From Bryobacterales bacterium (lineage in GTDB: Bacteria > Acidobacteriota > Terriglobia > Bryobacterales > Bryobacteraceae), in assembly GCA_003167495.1 (NCBI GenBank), contig PMSX01000289.1, positions 1-36,784 of the forward strand: a DNA stretch of 36,784 nt. Direction: 5' to 3'. The position numbers and the translations under genes are program-made. Below are positions 23,201 through 32,191 of the stretch, piece by piece (within the stretch, counting starts at the first letter, position 1; the number at the start of each line of letters is the position of its first letter). The notes beneath the pieces were generated by a model. The model saw only the letters and a list, made by a program, of their open reading frames with translations. It searched no databases and had not been told where the DNA came from.

Positions 23201-23760
23201 TCTCTCTGAGCGGGTCATATGACTTGCCGTTTGGCAAAGGGCAGCCACTCATGAGCAACGGAAACCGCCCCATGCAATTTCTATTTGGCAACTGGAGCAC
23301 CAATTTCATTCTCACGCTCGATACCGGGCAGCCGCTAACTGTTAATTGCGCGACTGCTACTGGCGCGGGAACCGGTTGTTTCGCCTTGCTCACTAGCGTC
23401 AACCCTTACAGCGGCCCGCACAACGTCGAGCAGTACTATAATCCGGCTGCATTCGCCACCCCGCCCGTTGTAACCTCAATTGGGCAAACTAACTATGCGC
23501 CCTTGGGCGGTGGGATCACTCAGGTGGATGGCCCTCCGCTTCACAGACTCGATTTCTCGGCTTTCAAAGCTTTTCCGTTAAACGAACGCATGCGCTTCGA
23601 GTTCCGCGCCGAGATTTTCAACCTTACCAACACACCCGCGTTTTCACAACCCGGCAATTTGAATTACCTCAATACCGCCACCTTCGGCCAGATCACCTCA
23701 ACCCGGGATGCTCCCAACGACCCTCGTGAAATTCAGTTTGCATTGAAATTTTACTTCTAA
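20248..23760 (+). CDS. TonB-dependent receptor, Cna-B/Oar type
   Basis: Outer-membrane receptor of 1,170 aa, of the kind that takes up large ligands such as oligosaccharides using TonB energy. Order: signal peptide (MSSAQRFSRVGLCLAFIYSA, cut near AFA-Q); a carboxypeptidase-regulatory/Cna-B-like domain (about 25-110: AGTILGTVRDNTGAVISGAT, then VTVLNEGT); a plug domain with LPLNGRNYTFLARLVPGA and NNYMLDGIDNN; a long beta-barrel with alternating aromatic strands; and the C-terminal strand IQFALKFYF ending in Phe, as expected for BAM recognition. ATG 20248 is chosen over upstream in-frame starts because it begins the signal peptide; AGGTGG lies 8 bases before it. A TPR gene follows. The substrate cannot be inferred. 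Confidence 0.92.
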   Translation: MSSAQRFSRVGLCLAFIYSANVAFAQVDAGTILGTVRDNTGAVISGATVTVLNEGTSFSQSTRTSTSGEYVFTPLKIGKYSVEVEYQGFKKQKHTGLAVDIQQQVVSNFTLTVGDVSTEIDVTAAPPILQTESGSVGQVISGQVINDLPLNGRNYTFLARLVPGATVGQPEGRGLNANGWFTANGTRPAQNNYMLDGIDNNTNDVDFLAGAAYVLKPPIDAIGEFKLQTNNFSAEFGRAGGAVLNASIKSGTNQFHGSLWEFLRNDKLDANDFFINESGQPKGAFKQNQFGFTAGGPIIKNKLFFFGDYEGTRIRQAVPETGNTVPTLAERDSGFTNFSDLIALQSGSLNDATGKSYPLGTIFDPATTASIGGGQYVRTPFAGNIIPANRLDPNAVKLLDLFPAPTQSGLYNNYNVNANAFTNVNAFDVRVDEYATEKDQIFGRFSWSHSPSFAPPPFTGYADGGSYNDGNQNVDTMGAALSYSHSFTPTLVNEARVGFNREHTTRDQAYADSTTNIPAMFGIEGIPQLPGNGGLPNLGIGGLSQLGSAEWLIGDRYSNTLQFTENLTKVYKTHTFKGGFELQEISAPWLSPPYSRGAFDFNGEYTSIPNVTDSSTGRAQFLLLPSGPGDIGGADSVSASNFGDVALVRSYYGAFFQDDWKVTSKLTLNLGVRWDYFSPTGEKYSAQANFVPGNPFSGAEYIIPTSRENDPALPASFTQLLTQDGIKLVYSGAYGSGLSQVQKDNFAPRFGFAYQLTPKFVVRGGYGIYFGSFENRGGYPSLGYNFPFQYSFTFPSANSQSPVFYPNGTTATLENGLASVALNPAAVDAEGLNLRGIQLNYKTPYVQSYNFTIQYQLSRADSIEAGYVASLSRHLETFVGTNQQSELLPLGYNPQNYIPFPDFAYGSSYADTIGTANYNALQTKYQRKMANGLTALFSYTFSKTLSDAGDLLSNGNLGGFRAPDLPNWGIQKDMGLAAFDIRHAISLSGSYDLPFGKGQPLMSNGNRPMQFLFGNWSTNFILTLDTGQPLTVNCATATGAGTGCFALLTSVNPYSGPHNVEQYYNPAAFATPPVVTSIGQTNYAPLGGGITQVDGPPLHRLDFSAFKAFPLNERMRFEFRAEIFNLTNTPAFSQPGNLNYLNTATFGQITSTRDAPNDPREIQFALKFYF

Positions 23761-23816
23761 ACTAGACTGATAGCAGTTGCGGCCGGCGGCGTATCTGGCG
23801 CCACCGGCTGCGTTTT

Positions 23817-24853
23817 ATGGACTGTCTCCTAATTCTTTTCTTCGCACTCTTCTCCCAATCTACTCAGCCTCCTGACAATCCATTTATCAACGATGTCCGG
23901 CTCCATCCAGACAGTTTCTCAAGCAATCATCGTCTCGGCGAATATTATCTAAAACAGAATAGTCTCGCTGCTGCCATCCCTATCTTGAAAAAGCCCACCA
24001 ACTCAATCCGGCCGACTACATCAATGGTTATGATCTCGCGTTGGCATATCTGCAACTCAAGTCGATGGACAAAAGCCGCCAGATCGTCAACGAACTGATC
24101 AAGCAGGAGGACAAAGGAGAGCTTCACAACTTGCTCGGGGATATCGAGGAAACGGACGGGCACGTCAGGGAGGCTGCCCATGAGTACGAGCTCGCCGCCC
24201 GCATGGATCCGACTGAAAAAAACCTTTTTGATCTGGGAAGTGATCTCTTGAATCATCGCGGCCTCGAGCCTGCTCTCAAAGTGTTCGATTTTGCCGTGAA
24301 ACGTTATCCTCAATCGGCTAAACTGCGCGTCGGATTAGGAATTAGCTATTATTCTTTGGGCCGCTATGACGACGCGGTGCAAACACTATGTGAGGCCGTT
24401 GATCTGGACCCGCGCGACACAAAAGCGCTGGACTTCCTCGGCAAGATGGATGACATTTCTCCCCAATACGCCGACGAGGTCACAAAGCGCCTTTTCGTCT
24501 TTGCACGCAACTATCCAACCAACGCAGCAGCGCAGTACTACTATGCGTTGAGTCTTCGCAAACGAACGGCCGCTCCATCCACTGATAACGATCGCGTCGC
24601 CGAGCCCTACTTGCTGCGTGCCATTGAGCTGAACCCAGACTTCACCGACGCACACTACGAACTGGGCCTCCTCTATCAGGATCTGGGGGAAAACAGAAAA
24701 GCGATCGGACAGCTTGAGATTGCCATTAAACACCGCCCAAACCTCGTACAAGCGCACTACCATTTGGCCCAGCTTTACAAGAAAGTCGGCCGGCCGGATC
24801 TTGCCGGCCAGGAGTTCTCCCGCTTTGAGGCGTTGAAGGCCGGCGTGAAATAG
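23817..24853 (+). pseudogene. TPR-repeat protein gene with a single-base frameshift
   Basis: The N-terminus MDCLLILFFALFSQSTQPPD looks exported. In the first frame NSLAAAIPILKK then turns into nonsense, while one base off the frame reads PYLEKAHQLNPADYINGYDL, then ALAYLQL, and continues to the stop at 24853. Inserting one C in the CCC run at 23978-23980 gives a continuous protein of about 345 aa with at least six TPR-like units (EYELAARMDPTEKNLFDLGS; GISYYSLGRYDDAVQTLCEA; YLLRAIELNPDFTDAHYELG; QLEIAIKHRPNLVQAHYHLA). TPR proteins scaffold complexes. Its place 56 bases after the TonB receptor suggests an envelope role connected to it. It is a read error or a recent pseudogene; the downstream part alone could start at TTG 24041. 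Confidence 0.75.
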
Positions 24854-24932
24854 GCGGTTTGAAACTTGTTTTATCGCTGCCGATCCGGCCAGAAACTCTG
24901 GCAGTGGGGTTCACGGCTCAATAGCAGCCGGC

Positions 24933-25208
24933 CTACTCGGGCCTCTTCAACCACTTGACACTCTTCGGCTGCATATTCTGGCAGCGAATCGTATCGTCCA
25001 CTCCGGAACTAATATCGGCGCAAGCATTCTCCGTTGCCGAACGCAAAGCGCCAGCCTCGCTCTTCGCATTCACCGTCTTACAGGTAGATTGGCCGCTAAA
25101 TGTCATGCAAACCTCTACGCGGTATCGCGGCCCATGCAAAGTGGAGTACGCCAGCAGGGCGATAAAGCCAATCACGAACAGCGCAATGATCAGGCCAATC
25201 TTGTTCAG
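24933..25208 (-). CDS. Small membrane-anchored protein, probable CTG start overlapping accA stop
   Basis: The product has an N-terminal hydrophobic helix ([20 protein letters not shown]) and a short extracytoplasmic domain with four cysteines ([24 protein letters not shown]) that could form two disulfides, ending VKWLKRP. The family is not recognised. The first conventional start is GTG 25175, which would cut the membrane helix in half. The full helix is obtained from CTG at 25208-25206, whose last two bases are shared with the accA stop in a CTGA overlap. GAGG lies 7 bases upstream of it. That is the geometry of ATGA-coupled genes, so I prefer CTG and 91 aa. It is the last gene of the dnaE-accA run. 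Confidence 0.7.
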   Translation of the reverse strand: MNKIGLIIALFVIGFIALLAYSTLHGPRYRVEVCMTFSGQSTCKTVNAKSEAGALRSATENACADISSGVDDTIRCQNMQPKSVKWLKRPE

Positions 25209-26101
25209 AGCACACCCTCGTGGAAGTAACTGCCCATCGCGCGGAACTTCGCAAAGCGCTCCTTCACCAAAACTTCCGGTGAATGCCCCGCCAACTCCGC
25301 CAGAGCTTCCTGCAAGGTCGCACGCAATGCGTTAGCCGCCGCTACCGGATCATGCTGTGCGCCACCCGGCGGTTCCGCCACAATCCCGTCAATCAGCCCG
25401 ATCTCCAGCAAATCCGTGGCCGTCATGCGTAATGCAGCCGACGCCTCGGGCGCCTTGGTGGAATCGCGATAAATAATCGCAGCGCAGCTTTCGGGCGAGA
25501 TCACGCTATAGTACGCATTCTCGAGCATATACACCCGGTTCGCCACTCCAATACCCAACGCGCCGCCACTGCCACCCTCGCCAATGACTACACTCACAAT
25601 CGGGCACCGCAAACGCGACATCTCCCGCAAATTGTACGCGATTGCTTCCGCCTGCCCGCGCTCTTCTCCATCAATGCCCGGATACGCGCCCGGCGTGTCG
25701 ATCAGCGTAATAATCGGCCGCTGAAACTTCGCCGCCAGTTGCATGATCCGGATCGCTTTGCGGTAGCCTTCGGGCTTCGGCATGCCGAAATTCCGCAGCA
25801 ACTTCTCTTTCGTATCGCGGCCTTTTTGATGCGCCACAATCATCACCGGCTTGCTGTCGAAAAAAGCCATGCCCGCCAGGATTGACTTGTCGTCGCCGAA
25901 TGTGCGGTCGCCATGAATCTCCGAGAATTTCGTGAAGATCGCCTGAATGTAATCGCGGGCGTGCGGTCGCTTGGGGTGACGCGCCAGTTGCACGCGCTGC
26001 CAGCTTTGCGCAACACGCGGGTCTTTGTGTTCCGCAGGCTTTGCGGGCGGCGCTACAGGCTCTGGGTTCTCTTCGTCGGCGGGCATTCGTTCGTCAGCCA
26101 C
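25205..26101 (-). CDS. accA: Acetyl-CoA carboxylase carboxyltransferase, alpha subunit
   Basis: With AccD it transfers the carboxyl group from carboxybiotin-BCCP to acetyl-CoA, giving malonyl-CoA for fatty-acid synthesis. Crotonase-fold motifs are complete: [79 protein letters not shown] and [15 protein letters not shown]. It has 298 aa against about 319 in E. coli. The usual N-terminal helical segment of about 40 residues is replaced by a Pro/Glu/Lys-rich stretch before [17 protein letters not shown]. The start is GTG 26101, 4 bases after the dnaE stop, without a clear ribosome site, so translation is probably coupled to dnaE. accD is not in the window. Confidence 0.95.
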   Translation of the reverse strand: MADERMPADEENPEPVAPPAKPAEHKDPRVAQSWQRVQLARHPKRPHARDYIQAIFTKFSEIHGDRTFGDDKSILAGMAFFDSKPVMIVAHQKGRDTKEKLLRNFGMPKPEGYRKAIRIMQLAAKFQRPIITLIDTPGAYPGIDGEERGQAEAIAYNLREMSRLRCPIVSVVIGEGGSGGALGIGVANRVYMLENAYYSVISPESCAAIIYRDSTKAPEASAALRMTATDLLEIGLIDGIVAEPPGGAQHDPVAAANALRATLQEALAELAGHSPEVLVKERFAKFRAMGSYFHEGVL

Positions 26102-26105
26102 TAGG

Positions 26106-29100
26106 TTAGCTTGCCAGGATCTCTAAAGACTCAGGTCCGCAGATCTTTTCCAGTTCGGCGCGAAATTCCTTGTCCGGCCGTACCTTGCTCCTCACATCCA
26201 TAACCACCGAAAAATCGCGTGGCTTCTCCAACCGCAGCCGCACCTCCGTCGCCCCATGCTTCCGTACAAAAAGTTCGTTCAGCGCATCCGCTTTTGATAC
26301 CGCCGCTTCGTCTTTCAGCCAAACACGAATCGAAATCAGCGAAGGCAAGTCCACTCGCGCCTCTTCCAGGTTCACCATTTCCTGAACAGATAGCTTCGGC
26401 GGCGCGCCTTCTTCGGTTAGCACCGATGCGCGTACAAACACCGCCGCATCTTCGCGCAGCGCACCCAGCAATTCTTCGTATCGGTTGGCAAAAACCATAG
26501 CGTCTACCGTTCCGCGCCCGTCGTCGATCTTCATCGCCGCCCAATACTTGCCTTCGCGATTCGTCTTTCGCAAAATGCCCGTCAGAATTCCGCAGAGCGC
26601 CACCGGCGTTCCCTTGTCCAAATCTTCCAGCTTATCGGTAAAGTGTGTGGCCAAATCGGTCACCTTGTCTTTGAAGCGGTCCAGCGGATGGCCCGAAACA
26701 TAAATTCCCAAAACCTCTTTCTCACCCGCCAACTTCTGTTCCATCGTCCAGTCGGGCAGCTTCGCTAACGGATACTCGCTCGCTTGTTCGTCCTCCGCGT
26801 TTCCAAAAAGCCCGTGCTGCCCCATCTCGCGGTCTCGCGAAGCGCGCATACCCGATTCAATCGCCCTGTCCAGTGCTTCGGTAAGCTGCGCGCGATTCGC
26901 GCCCGTCGAATCCAACGCCCCGGCCTTTACCAGGCTTTCAATCACTCGCCGGTTCACGTTACCCAGATTGATGCGGTCACAGAATTTGTAAACAGATGTG
27001 AACCCGCCGCCTTCCTCCCGTGCCTTCACAATCGCTTCTACCGCGCCCTGCCCGACATTCTTCACCGCTCCCAACCCAAAGCGAATCGCTTCGCCCGCCG
27101 GCGTAAAGTTCAAATCGCTTTGGTTCACATCGGGCGGCAACACCAGCAAACCCATTTCCTTGCATTCGTTGATGTACTTAACAATCTTCTCGCTGTTCCC
27201 CGATTCCGAAGTCAGCAGCGCCGACATGAACTCAACCGAATAATGCGCTTTTAGATAAGCCGTGACGTAGGCTAGAAAAGCATATGCCAGCGAGTGCGAC
27301 TTGTTGAAACCGTACCCAGCAAACTGCTCCATCAAATCGAAAATTTTTACGACTTTCTTCGCAGGCAAGCCACGCGCCGTCGAGCCCGTCACAAAACGCT
27401 CGCGCTGTTTCGCCATTTCATCGGCTTTTTTCTTACCCATGGCGCGCCGCAGCAAATCGGCATCGCCCAGCGAATAGCCCGCCAGCTTGTTTGAGATCTG
27501 CATCACCTGCTCTTGATAGAGAATGACGCCATAGGTCTCCGCCAGAATCAGTTCCAGTTCCGGTACGTCGTATACGACCGGTTTGCGGCCATGCTTGCGG
27601 TCGATAAAGTCCGGAATCATGCCGCCTTGAATCGGGCCTGGGCGGTATAGCGCGTTCAGCGCGCACAGATCTTCAATGCGGTCTGGCTGATAGCGCCGCA
27701 GTACATCCTGCATGCCCGGCGATTCAAACTGAAAGACACCGCTCGTGAAACCGCTCGAGAAGATTTTCTGGTACGTAAGCTTATCGTCGAGCGGCAAATC
27801 TTCAATCACGATTGTTTCGCCGCGATATTTCTGAATCAGCTTCATTGCCTCTTCGATAATCGTGAGAGTCGTCAGGCCCAGAAAATCCATCTTCAACAGG
27901 CCGAGCTTTTCCAGCCCAACCATGTCATACTGCGTCACAATTTCCTGTTTGTTCGTGACGAACAACGGCACCAGCTCGCGCAGCGGGACCGACGAAATAA
28001 CCACTCCCGCCGCGTGCATACCCGCGTTGCGGCACACGCCCTCAAGCTTCATGCTGATATCCAGAACTTCTTTAACGCGCGGCTCCTTCGAAGCCACACT
28101 CTTCAGCTCCGGATCTTCAATTGCTTGTTCCAACTTGATGTTCAGCGTTTTAGGAACGAGCTTTGAAATCCGGTCCACTTCCGCGAACGTCATGTCCAGC
28201 ACGCGGCCCACATCCTTGATCGCCGCCTTAGCCGCCAGCGTGCCGAACGTGATGATTTGCGCCACTTGCTCGCGGCCATATTTTTCCGTGACGTATTGAA
28301 TCACTTCGCCGCGCCGGTTGGTGCAGAAATCCACATCGATGTCGGGCATGCTCACGCGCTCCGGATTCAGGAAGCGTTCAAACAGCAAGCCATACTCAAG
28401 CGGATCCACATCGGTAATTTCCATCGCGTAACAAACCAAGCTGCCGGCCGCCGAGCCGCGCCCCGGACCCACGGGTATTCCCTTTTGCTTCGAGAACCGG
28501 ATGAAATCCCACACAATCAGCAAGTAGCCCGGGAATTTCATCTGCTGGATTGTGCGAATTTCGAAATCCAGCCGCGCTTGGTATTCCGCTAAATCATGTT
28601 TCAGGCGGCCCTGGTGCCGCAGCGCTTCCAGCCGCGGCCGCCTTTTTTCAAAGCCTTCGCGCGCCACATACGCGAAATAGCTGTCCAGCGTCTGCCCTTG
28701 CGGCACATCGAAGCGCGGAAACGGATCGTCCACCGCCTTGAGCTCTACATGGCAGCGTTGCGCAATATCCCACGTCCGGTCCAGAGCATGTTCCACTTCG
28801 CCGAACAGCTTCAGCATCTCCGCGCGCGATTTCACGTAGAATTCCGGCGTCGAAAAACGCATCCGGTTCTCGTCTTTCATCGTCTTGCCGGTTTGGATAC
28901 ACAGCAGAATCTCATGCGCGCGCACATCATCGTGCTCCAAGTAGTGCGCATCGTTCGTGGCTACCAGCGGAATCCCGGTCTCTTTCGACAGCCGGCATAC
29001 CCCTGGCATCACCAGCTTGTCTTGCTCCAGCCCGTGATCCTGCAATTCCAGGAAAAAGTTATTCTTCCCGAACAGATCTGCGTATTCATTCGATAAGCGG

Positions 29101-29567
29101 CGCGCTTCTTCGTACTTGTCCCCCATCAGCGCTTCGTTGACATCGCCCCGCAAGCAGGCCGACATGCCAATCAGCCCCTTCGCGTGCCGCGCCAGCAGAT
29201 CCTTATCTATACGCGGCTTATAGTAGAAGCCATCCAGGAAGCCAGTCGAAACCAGGTTGATTAAGTTTTTATAACCCTCTTGGGTCTCAGCAAGCAGAAC
29301 CAGATGATTGTACCGGTCCGAGTCGCTTTTCGTCTTGTGGCCCTGCTGCGAAACATATACTTCGCAGCCAATCACCGGTAGAATGCCATGCGCCTTGGCT
29401 TCTGTATAAAACTCCACCGCCCCGAACAGATTGCCGTGATCTGTCATGGCGATAGCGGGCATCTTCTGCCGTTCGGCTATCGACATGAGCTTCTTTATGT
29501 CGCAGGCCCCGTCGAGCAACGAATAATCGGTATGGCAGTGGAGGTGAACGAATGGACGTTCGGGCAT
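26106..29567 (-). CDS. dnaE: DNA polymerase III alpha subunit
   Basis: Catalytic subunit of the replicative polymerase. The N-terminal PHP domain begins [19 protein letters not shown]. The polymerase core has [16 protein letters not shown] and the two catalytic aspartates in [16 protein letters not shown]. Further blocks are [52 protein letters not shown] and [18 protein letters not shown] helix-hairpin-helix region ([19 protein letters not shown]) precedes an OB fold ([20 protein letters not shown], then [10 protein letters not shown]). The length of 1,153 aa matches DnaE1 (E. coli 1,160). ATG 29567 has AGAGAG upstream. It heads a minus-strand run with accA and the small membrane protein. 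It is divergent from the porin gene. Confidence 0.97.
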   Translation of the reverse strand: MPERPFVHLHCHTDYSLLDGACDIKKLMSIAERQKMPAIAMTDHGNLFGAVEFYTEAKAHGILPVIGCEVYVSQQGHKTKSDSDRYNHLVLLAETQEGYKNLINLVSTGFLDGFYYKPRIDKDLLARHAKGLIGMSACLRGDVNEALMGDKYEEARRLSNEYADLFGKNNFFLELQDHGLEQDKLVMPGVCRLSKETGIPLVATNDAHYLEHDDVRAHEILLCIQTGKTMKDENRMRFSTPEFYVKSRAEMLKLFGEVEHALDRTWDIAQRCHVELKAVDDPFPRFDVPQGQTLDSYFAYVAREGFEKRRPRLEALRHQGRLKHDLAEYQARLDFEIRTIQQMKFPGYLLIVWDFIRFSKQKGIPVGPGRGSAAGSLVCYAMEITDVDPLEYGLLFERFLNPERVSMPDIDVDFCTNRRGEVIQYVTEKYGREQVAQIITFGTLAAKAAIKDVGRVLDMTFAEVDRISKLVPKTLNIKLEQAIEDPELKSVASKEPRVKEVLDISMKLEGVCRNAGMHAAGVVISSVPLRELVPLFVTNKQEIVTQYDMVGLEKLGLLKMDFLGLTTLTIIEEAMKLIQKYRGETIVIEDLPLDDKLTYQKIFSSGFTSGVFQFESPGMQDVLRRYQPDRIEDLCALNALYRPGPIQGGMIPDFIDRKHGRKPVVYDVPELELILAETYGVILYQEQVMQISNKLAGYSLGDADLLRRAMGKKKADEMAKQRERFVTGSTARGLPAKKVVKIFDLMEQFAGYGFNKSHSLAYAFLAYVTAYLKAHYSVEFMSALLTSESGNSEKIVKYINECKEMGLLVLPPDVNQSDLNFTPAGEAIRFGLGAVKNVGQGAVEAIVKAREEGGGFTSVYKFCDRINLGNVNRRVIESLVKAGALDSTGANRAQLTEALDRAIESGMRASRDREMGQHGLFGNAEDEQASEYPLAKLPDWTMEQKLAGEKEVLGIYVSGHPLDRFKDKVTDLATHFTDKLEDLDKGTPVALCGILTGILRKTNREGKYWAAMKIDDGRGTVDAMVFANRYEELLGALREDAAVFVRASVLTEEGAPPKLSVQEMVNLEEARVDLPSLISIRVWLKDEAAVSKADALNELFVRKHGATEVRLRLEKPRDFSVVMDVRSKVRPDKEFRAELEKICGPESLEILAS

Positions 29568-29715
29568 GTTCTCTCTATTTTACGTTCTGGCCCGAATCAG
29601 GTACCAGTTGACGTGGAGTGGTAACAAAACGTTAATCCAAATGTAACTATCCTCCTATAACTTGGGTAGAGTTTTTTCGTTTTCGGGCTAACTCTGCATT
29701 TGAATTAAGGAGCAT

Positions 29716-31500
29716 ATGAGGAAAAGTTTCGTCTTGACGGCAATTCTCCTGGCGGGCTTCGGAGTGAATTCTCTATTCGCTCAGAACGTTACAACAGGCG
29801 CGGCAGATGCCAGCGCGGGCGATTTAGAATCGCTGAAGGCACGGATTTCCGACCAGCAAGCACAGATTAAGAAGTTGCAGCAAGCGGTAGAAGAACAACA
29901 GAAGCTTCTGGAACGCGCGTTGCAAAACGCGGCAACCGCGCAACCGGCTGCAACGCCGGCTGTGGCTGCGTCTCCGCAACCGGTAAGCACAAGCAATGGA
30001 ACGGCGGTTGTCGCAGCATCTACGACAAACGTCGCCGGTCCTGTGAGACTGGTTCCAGCTCTAGGAGGGCAGCCGCTCGCATACCCGGCGCGGCAGGATC
30101 CTGATGCCACCTCTGGCAATGCGAGTCCCTGTTCCGAAGGAAGTCCATCACCCACGTTTATCCATCTGGGAAACGTCTGTATCGTCCCAATTGGGTTTAT
30201 GGACTTGACGGGACTATGGCGCAGTGAGAACGCGGGGTCGGGTATTGGCACAAACTTCGGCAGCATTCCGTACAACAACACGGTCGCTGCTAAGAACTCC
30301 GAGCTCCGCTTCTCTCCGCAAAACTCGCGCATTGGTTTTCGGATCGATGGCGATTGGAAGGGAACGCATTTCATCGGCTACAACGAATTTGATTTCCTGG
30401 GCACCAGCGGTGCCACCAATCTCACGGTCACAAACGGCGCTTTCGTTCCACGCCTCCGCCTCTTTTGGGTCGATGTGCAAAAAGGCAAAGTTGAGTTTCT
30501 AGCGGGACAGAGCTGGAGCATGCTCACGCCTAATCGCTCTGGGATTTCAGCCTTGCCCGGCGACATCTTCTACTCGCAAGTCATGGACGTAAACTACATG
30601 GCTGGGTTAACTTGGACCCGCCAACCAGGCGTGCGTGTCCTTTTGCACCCAAGTGAAAAGGTAACCTTCGGTCTCTCGTTCGAAAACCCGGATCAGTACA
30701 TGGGTGGGGCTAACGGCAGCACCGCCATCACGCTACCGTCTGCTCTTAGCTCGCTTGCCGGCTCGCAGCTTGACAACGGTGGTTCCATTACCGCCACCGT
30801 CAGCGGCACCACCGTTACGGCGGCCGCCAATACAGTGCTCGCGACTCCAACTGTATCGCCGGACATTATCGCCAAAATTGCGTTCGACCCTACGTCTCGC
30901 TTCCACTTTGAAGTCGCCGGTATCGAGAGCCAGTTCAAAATTTGGAATCCTAACACCGGTAAGGCTCTGGGCGCGGGTCAACACTTCAGCACATCGGGCG
31001 CCGGCGTTCAAGTCGGTCTCAATGCCGCCGTTACTAAAGGCTTCCGTTTGATCAGCACTAACTATTGGAGCGACGGTGGGGGCCGTTATCTCTTCGGCCA
31101 GGCGCCGGACGTGATTGTCCGTTCTAACGGATCACTCAGTGCCGTGCACTCCGGCGGTACCGTCGATGGCTTCGAAGCGACCATCAAGAAGACTCTGTTG
31201 TTTGCCTACTATGGCGGCATTCTGATCGAAAGGGACGATGCCATCGACACCACTGGAAAATATATCGGCTATGGTTACCCGGGGTCGAGCCAGAACCGCG
31301 TCATCCAGGAAATTACGGGTGGCTTTAATCAGACGTTTTGGAGGAACCCGAAATTTGGCGCTATCAGCCTGATTGGGCAGTATGAATATGCGACGCGCGA
31401 TCCTTGGGCTGTGGCAGCGGGCTCGCCGAAAGCCGCCAACGACAGCACAATCTACCTCGACGTTCGGTACACTCTGCCTGGCAGCACTCCGAAGTTCTAA
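29716..31500 (+). CDS. Outer-membrane porin with N-terminal coiled coil (DcaP-like)
   Basis: A 594-aa protein. The signal peptide (MRKSFVLTAILLAGFGVNSL, cut after FAQ) is followed by a coiled coil (about 36-72: LESLKARISDQQAQIKKLQQ, then AVEEQQKLLERAL), an Ala/Thr/Pro-rich linker, and a beta-barrel of amphipathic strands (ELRFSPQNSRIGFRIDGDW, RLFWVDVQKGKVEFLAGQSW, GFNQTFWRNPKFGAISLIGQ) ending YLDVRYTLPGSTPKF. DcaP-type porins use the coiled coil for trimer assembly and pass anionic solutes. The barrel lacks a strict C-terminal aromatic at the last strand except the final Phe. AAGGAG lies 4 bases before ATG 29716. TATAAC at 29656-29661 may be its -10 box. A strong terminator follows the gene. 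Confidence 0.8.
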   Translation: MRKSFVLTAILLAGFGVNSLFAQNVTTGAADASAGDLESLKARISDQQAQIKKLQQAVEEQQKLLERALQNAATAQPAATPAVAASPQPVSTSNGTAVVAASTTNVAGPVRLVPALGGQPLAYPARQDPDATSGNASPCSEGSPSPTFIHLGNVCIVPIGFMDLTGLWRSENAGSGIGTNFGSIPYNNTVAAKNSELRFSPQNSRIGFRIDGDWKGTHFIGYNEFDFLGTSGATNLTVTNGAFVPRLRLFWVDVQKGKVEFLAGQSWSMLTPNRSGISALPGDIFYSQVMDVNYMAGLTWTRQPGVRVLLHPSEKVTFGLSFENPDQYMGGANGSTAITLPSALSSLAGSQLDNGGSITATVSGTTVTAAANTVLATPTVSPDIIAKIAFDPTSRFHFEVAGIESQFKIWNPNTGKALGAGQHFSTSGAGVQVGLNAAVTKGFRLISTNYWSDGGGRYLFGQAPDVIVRSNGSLSAVHSGGTVDGFEATIKKTLLFAYYGGILIERDDAIDTTGKYIGYGYPGSSQNRVIQEITGGFNQTFWRNPKFGAISLIGQYEYATRDPWAVAAGSPKAANDSTIYLDVRYTLPGSTPKF

Positions 31501-31524
31501 ACTCTGTAAGTGTAAGTAGTATGG

Positions 31525-31557
31525 GAGGGGCGGCGCAAGCCGCCCCTCTCTGCTTTT
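31525..31557 (+). terminator. Rho-independent terminator after the porin gene
   Basis: GAGGGGCGGC (31525-31534) pairs perfectly with GCCGCCCCTC (31539-31548) around a GCAA tetraloop and is followed by TCTGCTTTT. It begins 25 bases after the stop codon. Confidence 0.85.
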
Positions 31558-31730
31558 GTGCCGGCTTTTAGAGCCACGACCGTGAGGGAGTGTTTGCCGG
31601 CCTGAGTCCGAACCTTCCCTTTCATTCGAAAAGCGCTCGCGCCAAACTCGAAGCGCCATAGCCCGTAGCCGCCTTTTGAACCAAGGGCTACTTCCCCACC
31701 GCTGCTTGCCTCAAAGTTTTATCTCTGCCC

Positions 31731-31766
31731 GCAAAATAAAAACGCCCTCGGTGTGACCCAAGGGCG
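31731..31766 (-). terminator. Rho-independent terminator of the 22-aa peptide gene
   Basis: On the minus strand CGCCCT (31766-31761) pairs with AGGGCG (31748-31743), with a small inner GGT/ACC stem, followed by TTTTTATTTT. The plus-strand side is also T-rich (GTTTATTTTTT), so it may work in both directions. A second short hairpin, CCCGC-TAGC-GCGGG (31786-31799), lies between it and the stop codon. Confidence 0.8.
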
Positions 31767-31808
31767 CATTGTTTATTTTTTAGAACCCGCTAGCGCGGGC
31801 AATCAGTG

Positions 31809-31877
31809 TTACTTCTTTTTCTTAGCAGGGGCCTTTTTCGCGGCCTTCTTCGCTGCTTTTTTAGTTGCGTTCTTCAT
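31809..31877 (-). CDS. 22-aa Lys/Ala-rich basic peptide (histone H1 tail-like)
   Basis: Reading down from ATG 31877: MKNATKK, then AAKK, AAKK, APA and four lysines before TAA at 31809. Of 22 residues, 11 are Lys and 7 Ala, in a repeated AAKK pattern like the C-terminal tails of histone H1 and HU-like extensions, so DNA or RNA binding is the natural guess. AGGGAGA (31892-31886) lies 8 bases upstream, a strong ribosome site. It has its own near-consensus promoter, a leader hairpin and a terminator, which makes a chance ORF unlikely. No relative with a known function comes to mind. A decoy explanation is that it is the tail of a longer lost gene, but the close promoter and ribosome site speak against that. 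Confidence 0.75.
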   Translation of the reverse strand: MKNATKKAAKKAAKKAPAKKKK

Positions 31878-31904
31878 CGTGTGATTCTCCCTAACGTATA
31901 AATT

Positions 31905-31925
31905 TGCGATCTTATGCAGATCGCA
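31905..31925 (-). promoter_or_regulatory. Hairpin in the 5' leader of the 22-aa peptide gene
   Basis: An 8-bp inverted repeat (TGCGATCT/AGATCGCA) with a 5-base loop lies between the predicted transcription start (about 31930) and the ribosome site at 31892. It would form at the extreme 5' end of the message, where such stems usually protect RNA or control translation. Confidence 0.55.
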
Positions 31926-31936
31926 GTCGTGATTCA

Positions 31937-31965
31937 TATATAAGATGGTTCGCGGCACAAGTCAA
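31937..31965 (-). promoter_or_regulatory. Near-consensus sigma-70 promoter of the 22-aa peptide gene
   Basis: On the minus strand TTGACT (31965-31960), an exact 17-base spacer and TATATA (31942-31937), placing the start near 31930, about 53 bases before the ATG. It is the best promoter match noticed in the window. Confidence 0.75.
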
Positions 31966-32191
31966 GAAAAAAATTCACTTGACGCGTTTTGGAGACCAAA
32001 TTGCCATCCAAATGTCCAAAACGTACACCTTATTTTATGTTTTACGCCCTTGATGGCCGCAACACCGGCGCCGAAGCACGGCCGCCAGACAACAGCCGAA
32101 CTCCGCGTCTTGCGCGAGTTCCTGCAACCGCTGGAAGGTGTCCGTCGTCCAGTTGCATGAAACCTTCTTCTGATAGAGGATAGAACTAGAA

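Noticed and set aside
24888..24902. Hairpin GCCAGA-AAC-TCTGGC after the TPR gene
   Set aside because: Six base pairs and no U tract; too weak to call a terminator.
32035..32191. Minus-strand frame upstream of rlpA (FQRLQELAQDAEF)
   Set aside because: Looks locally protein-like but has no start, no ribosome site and a Cys/Arg-rich ending typical of chance frames.
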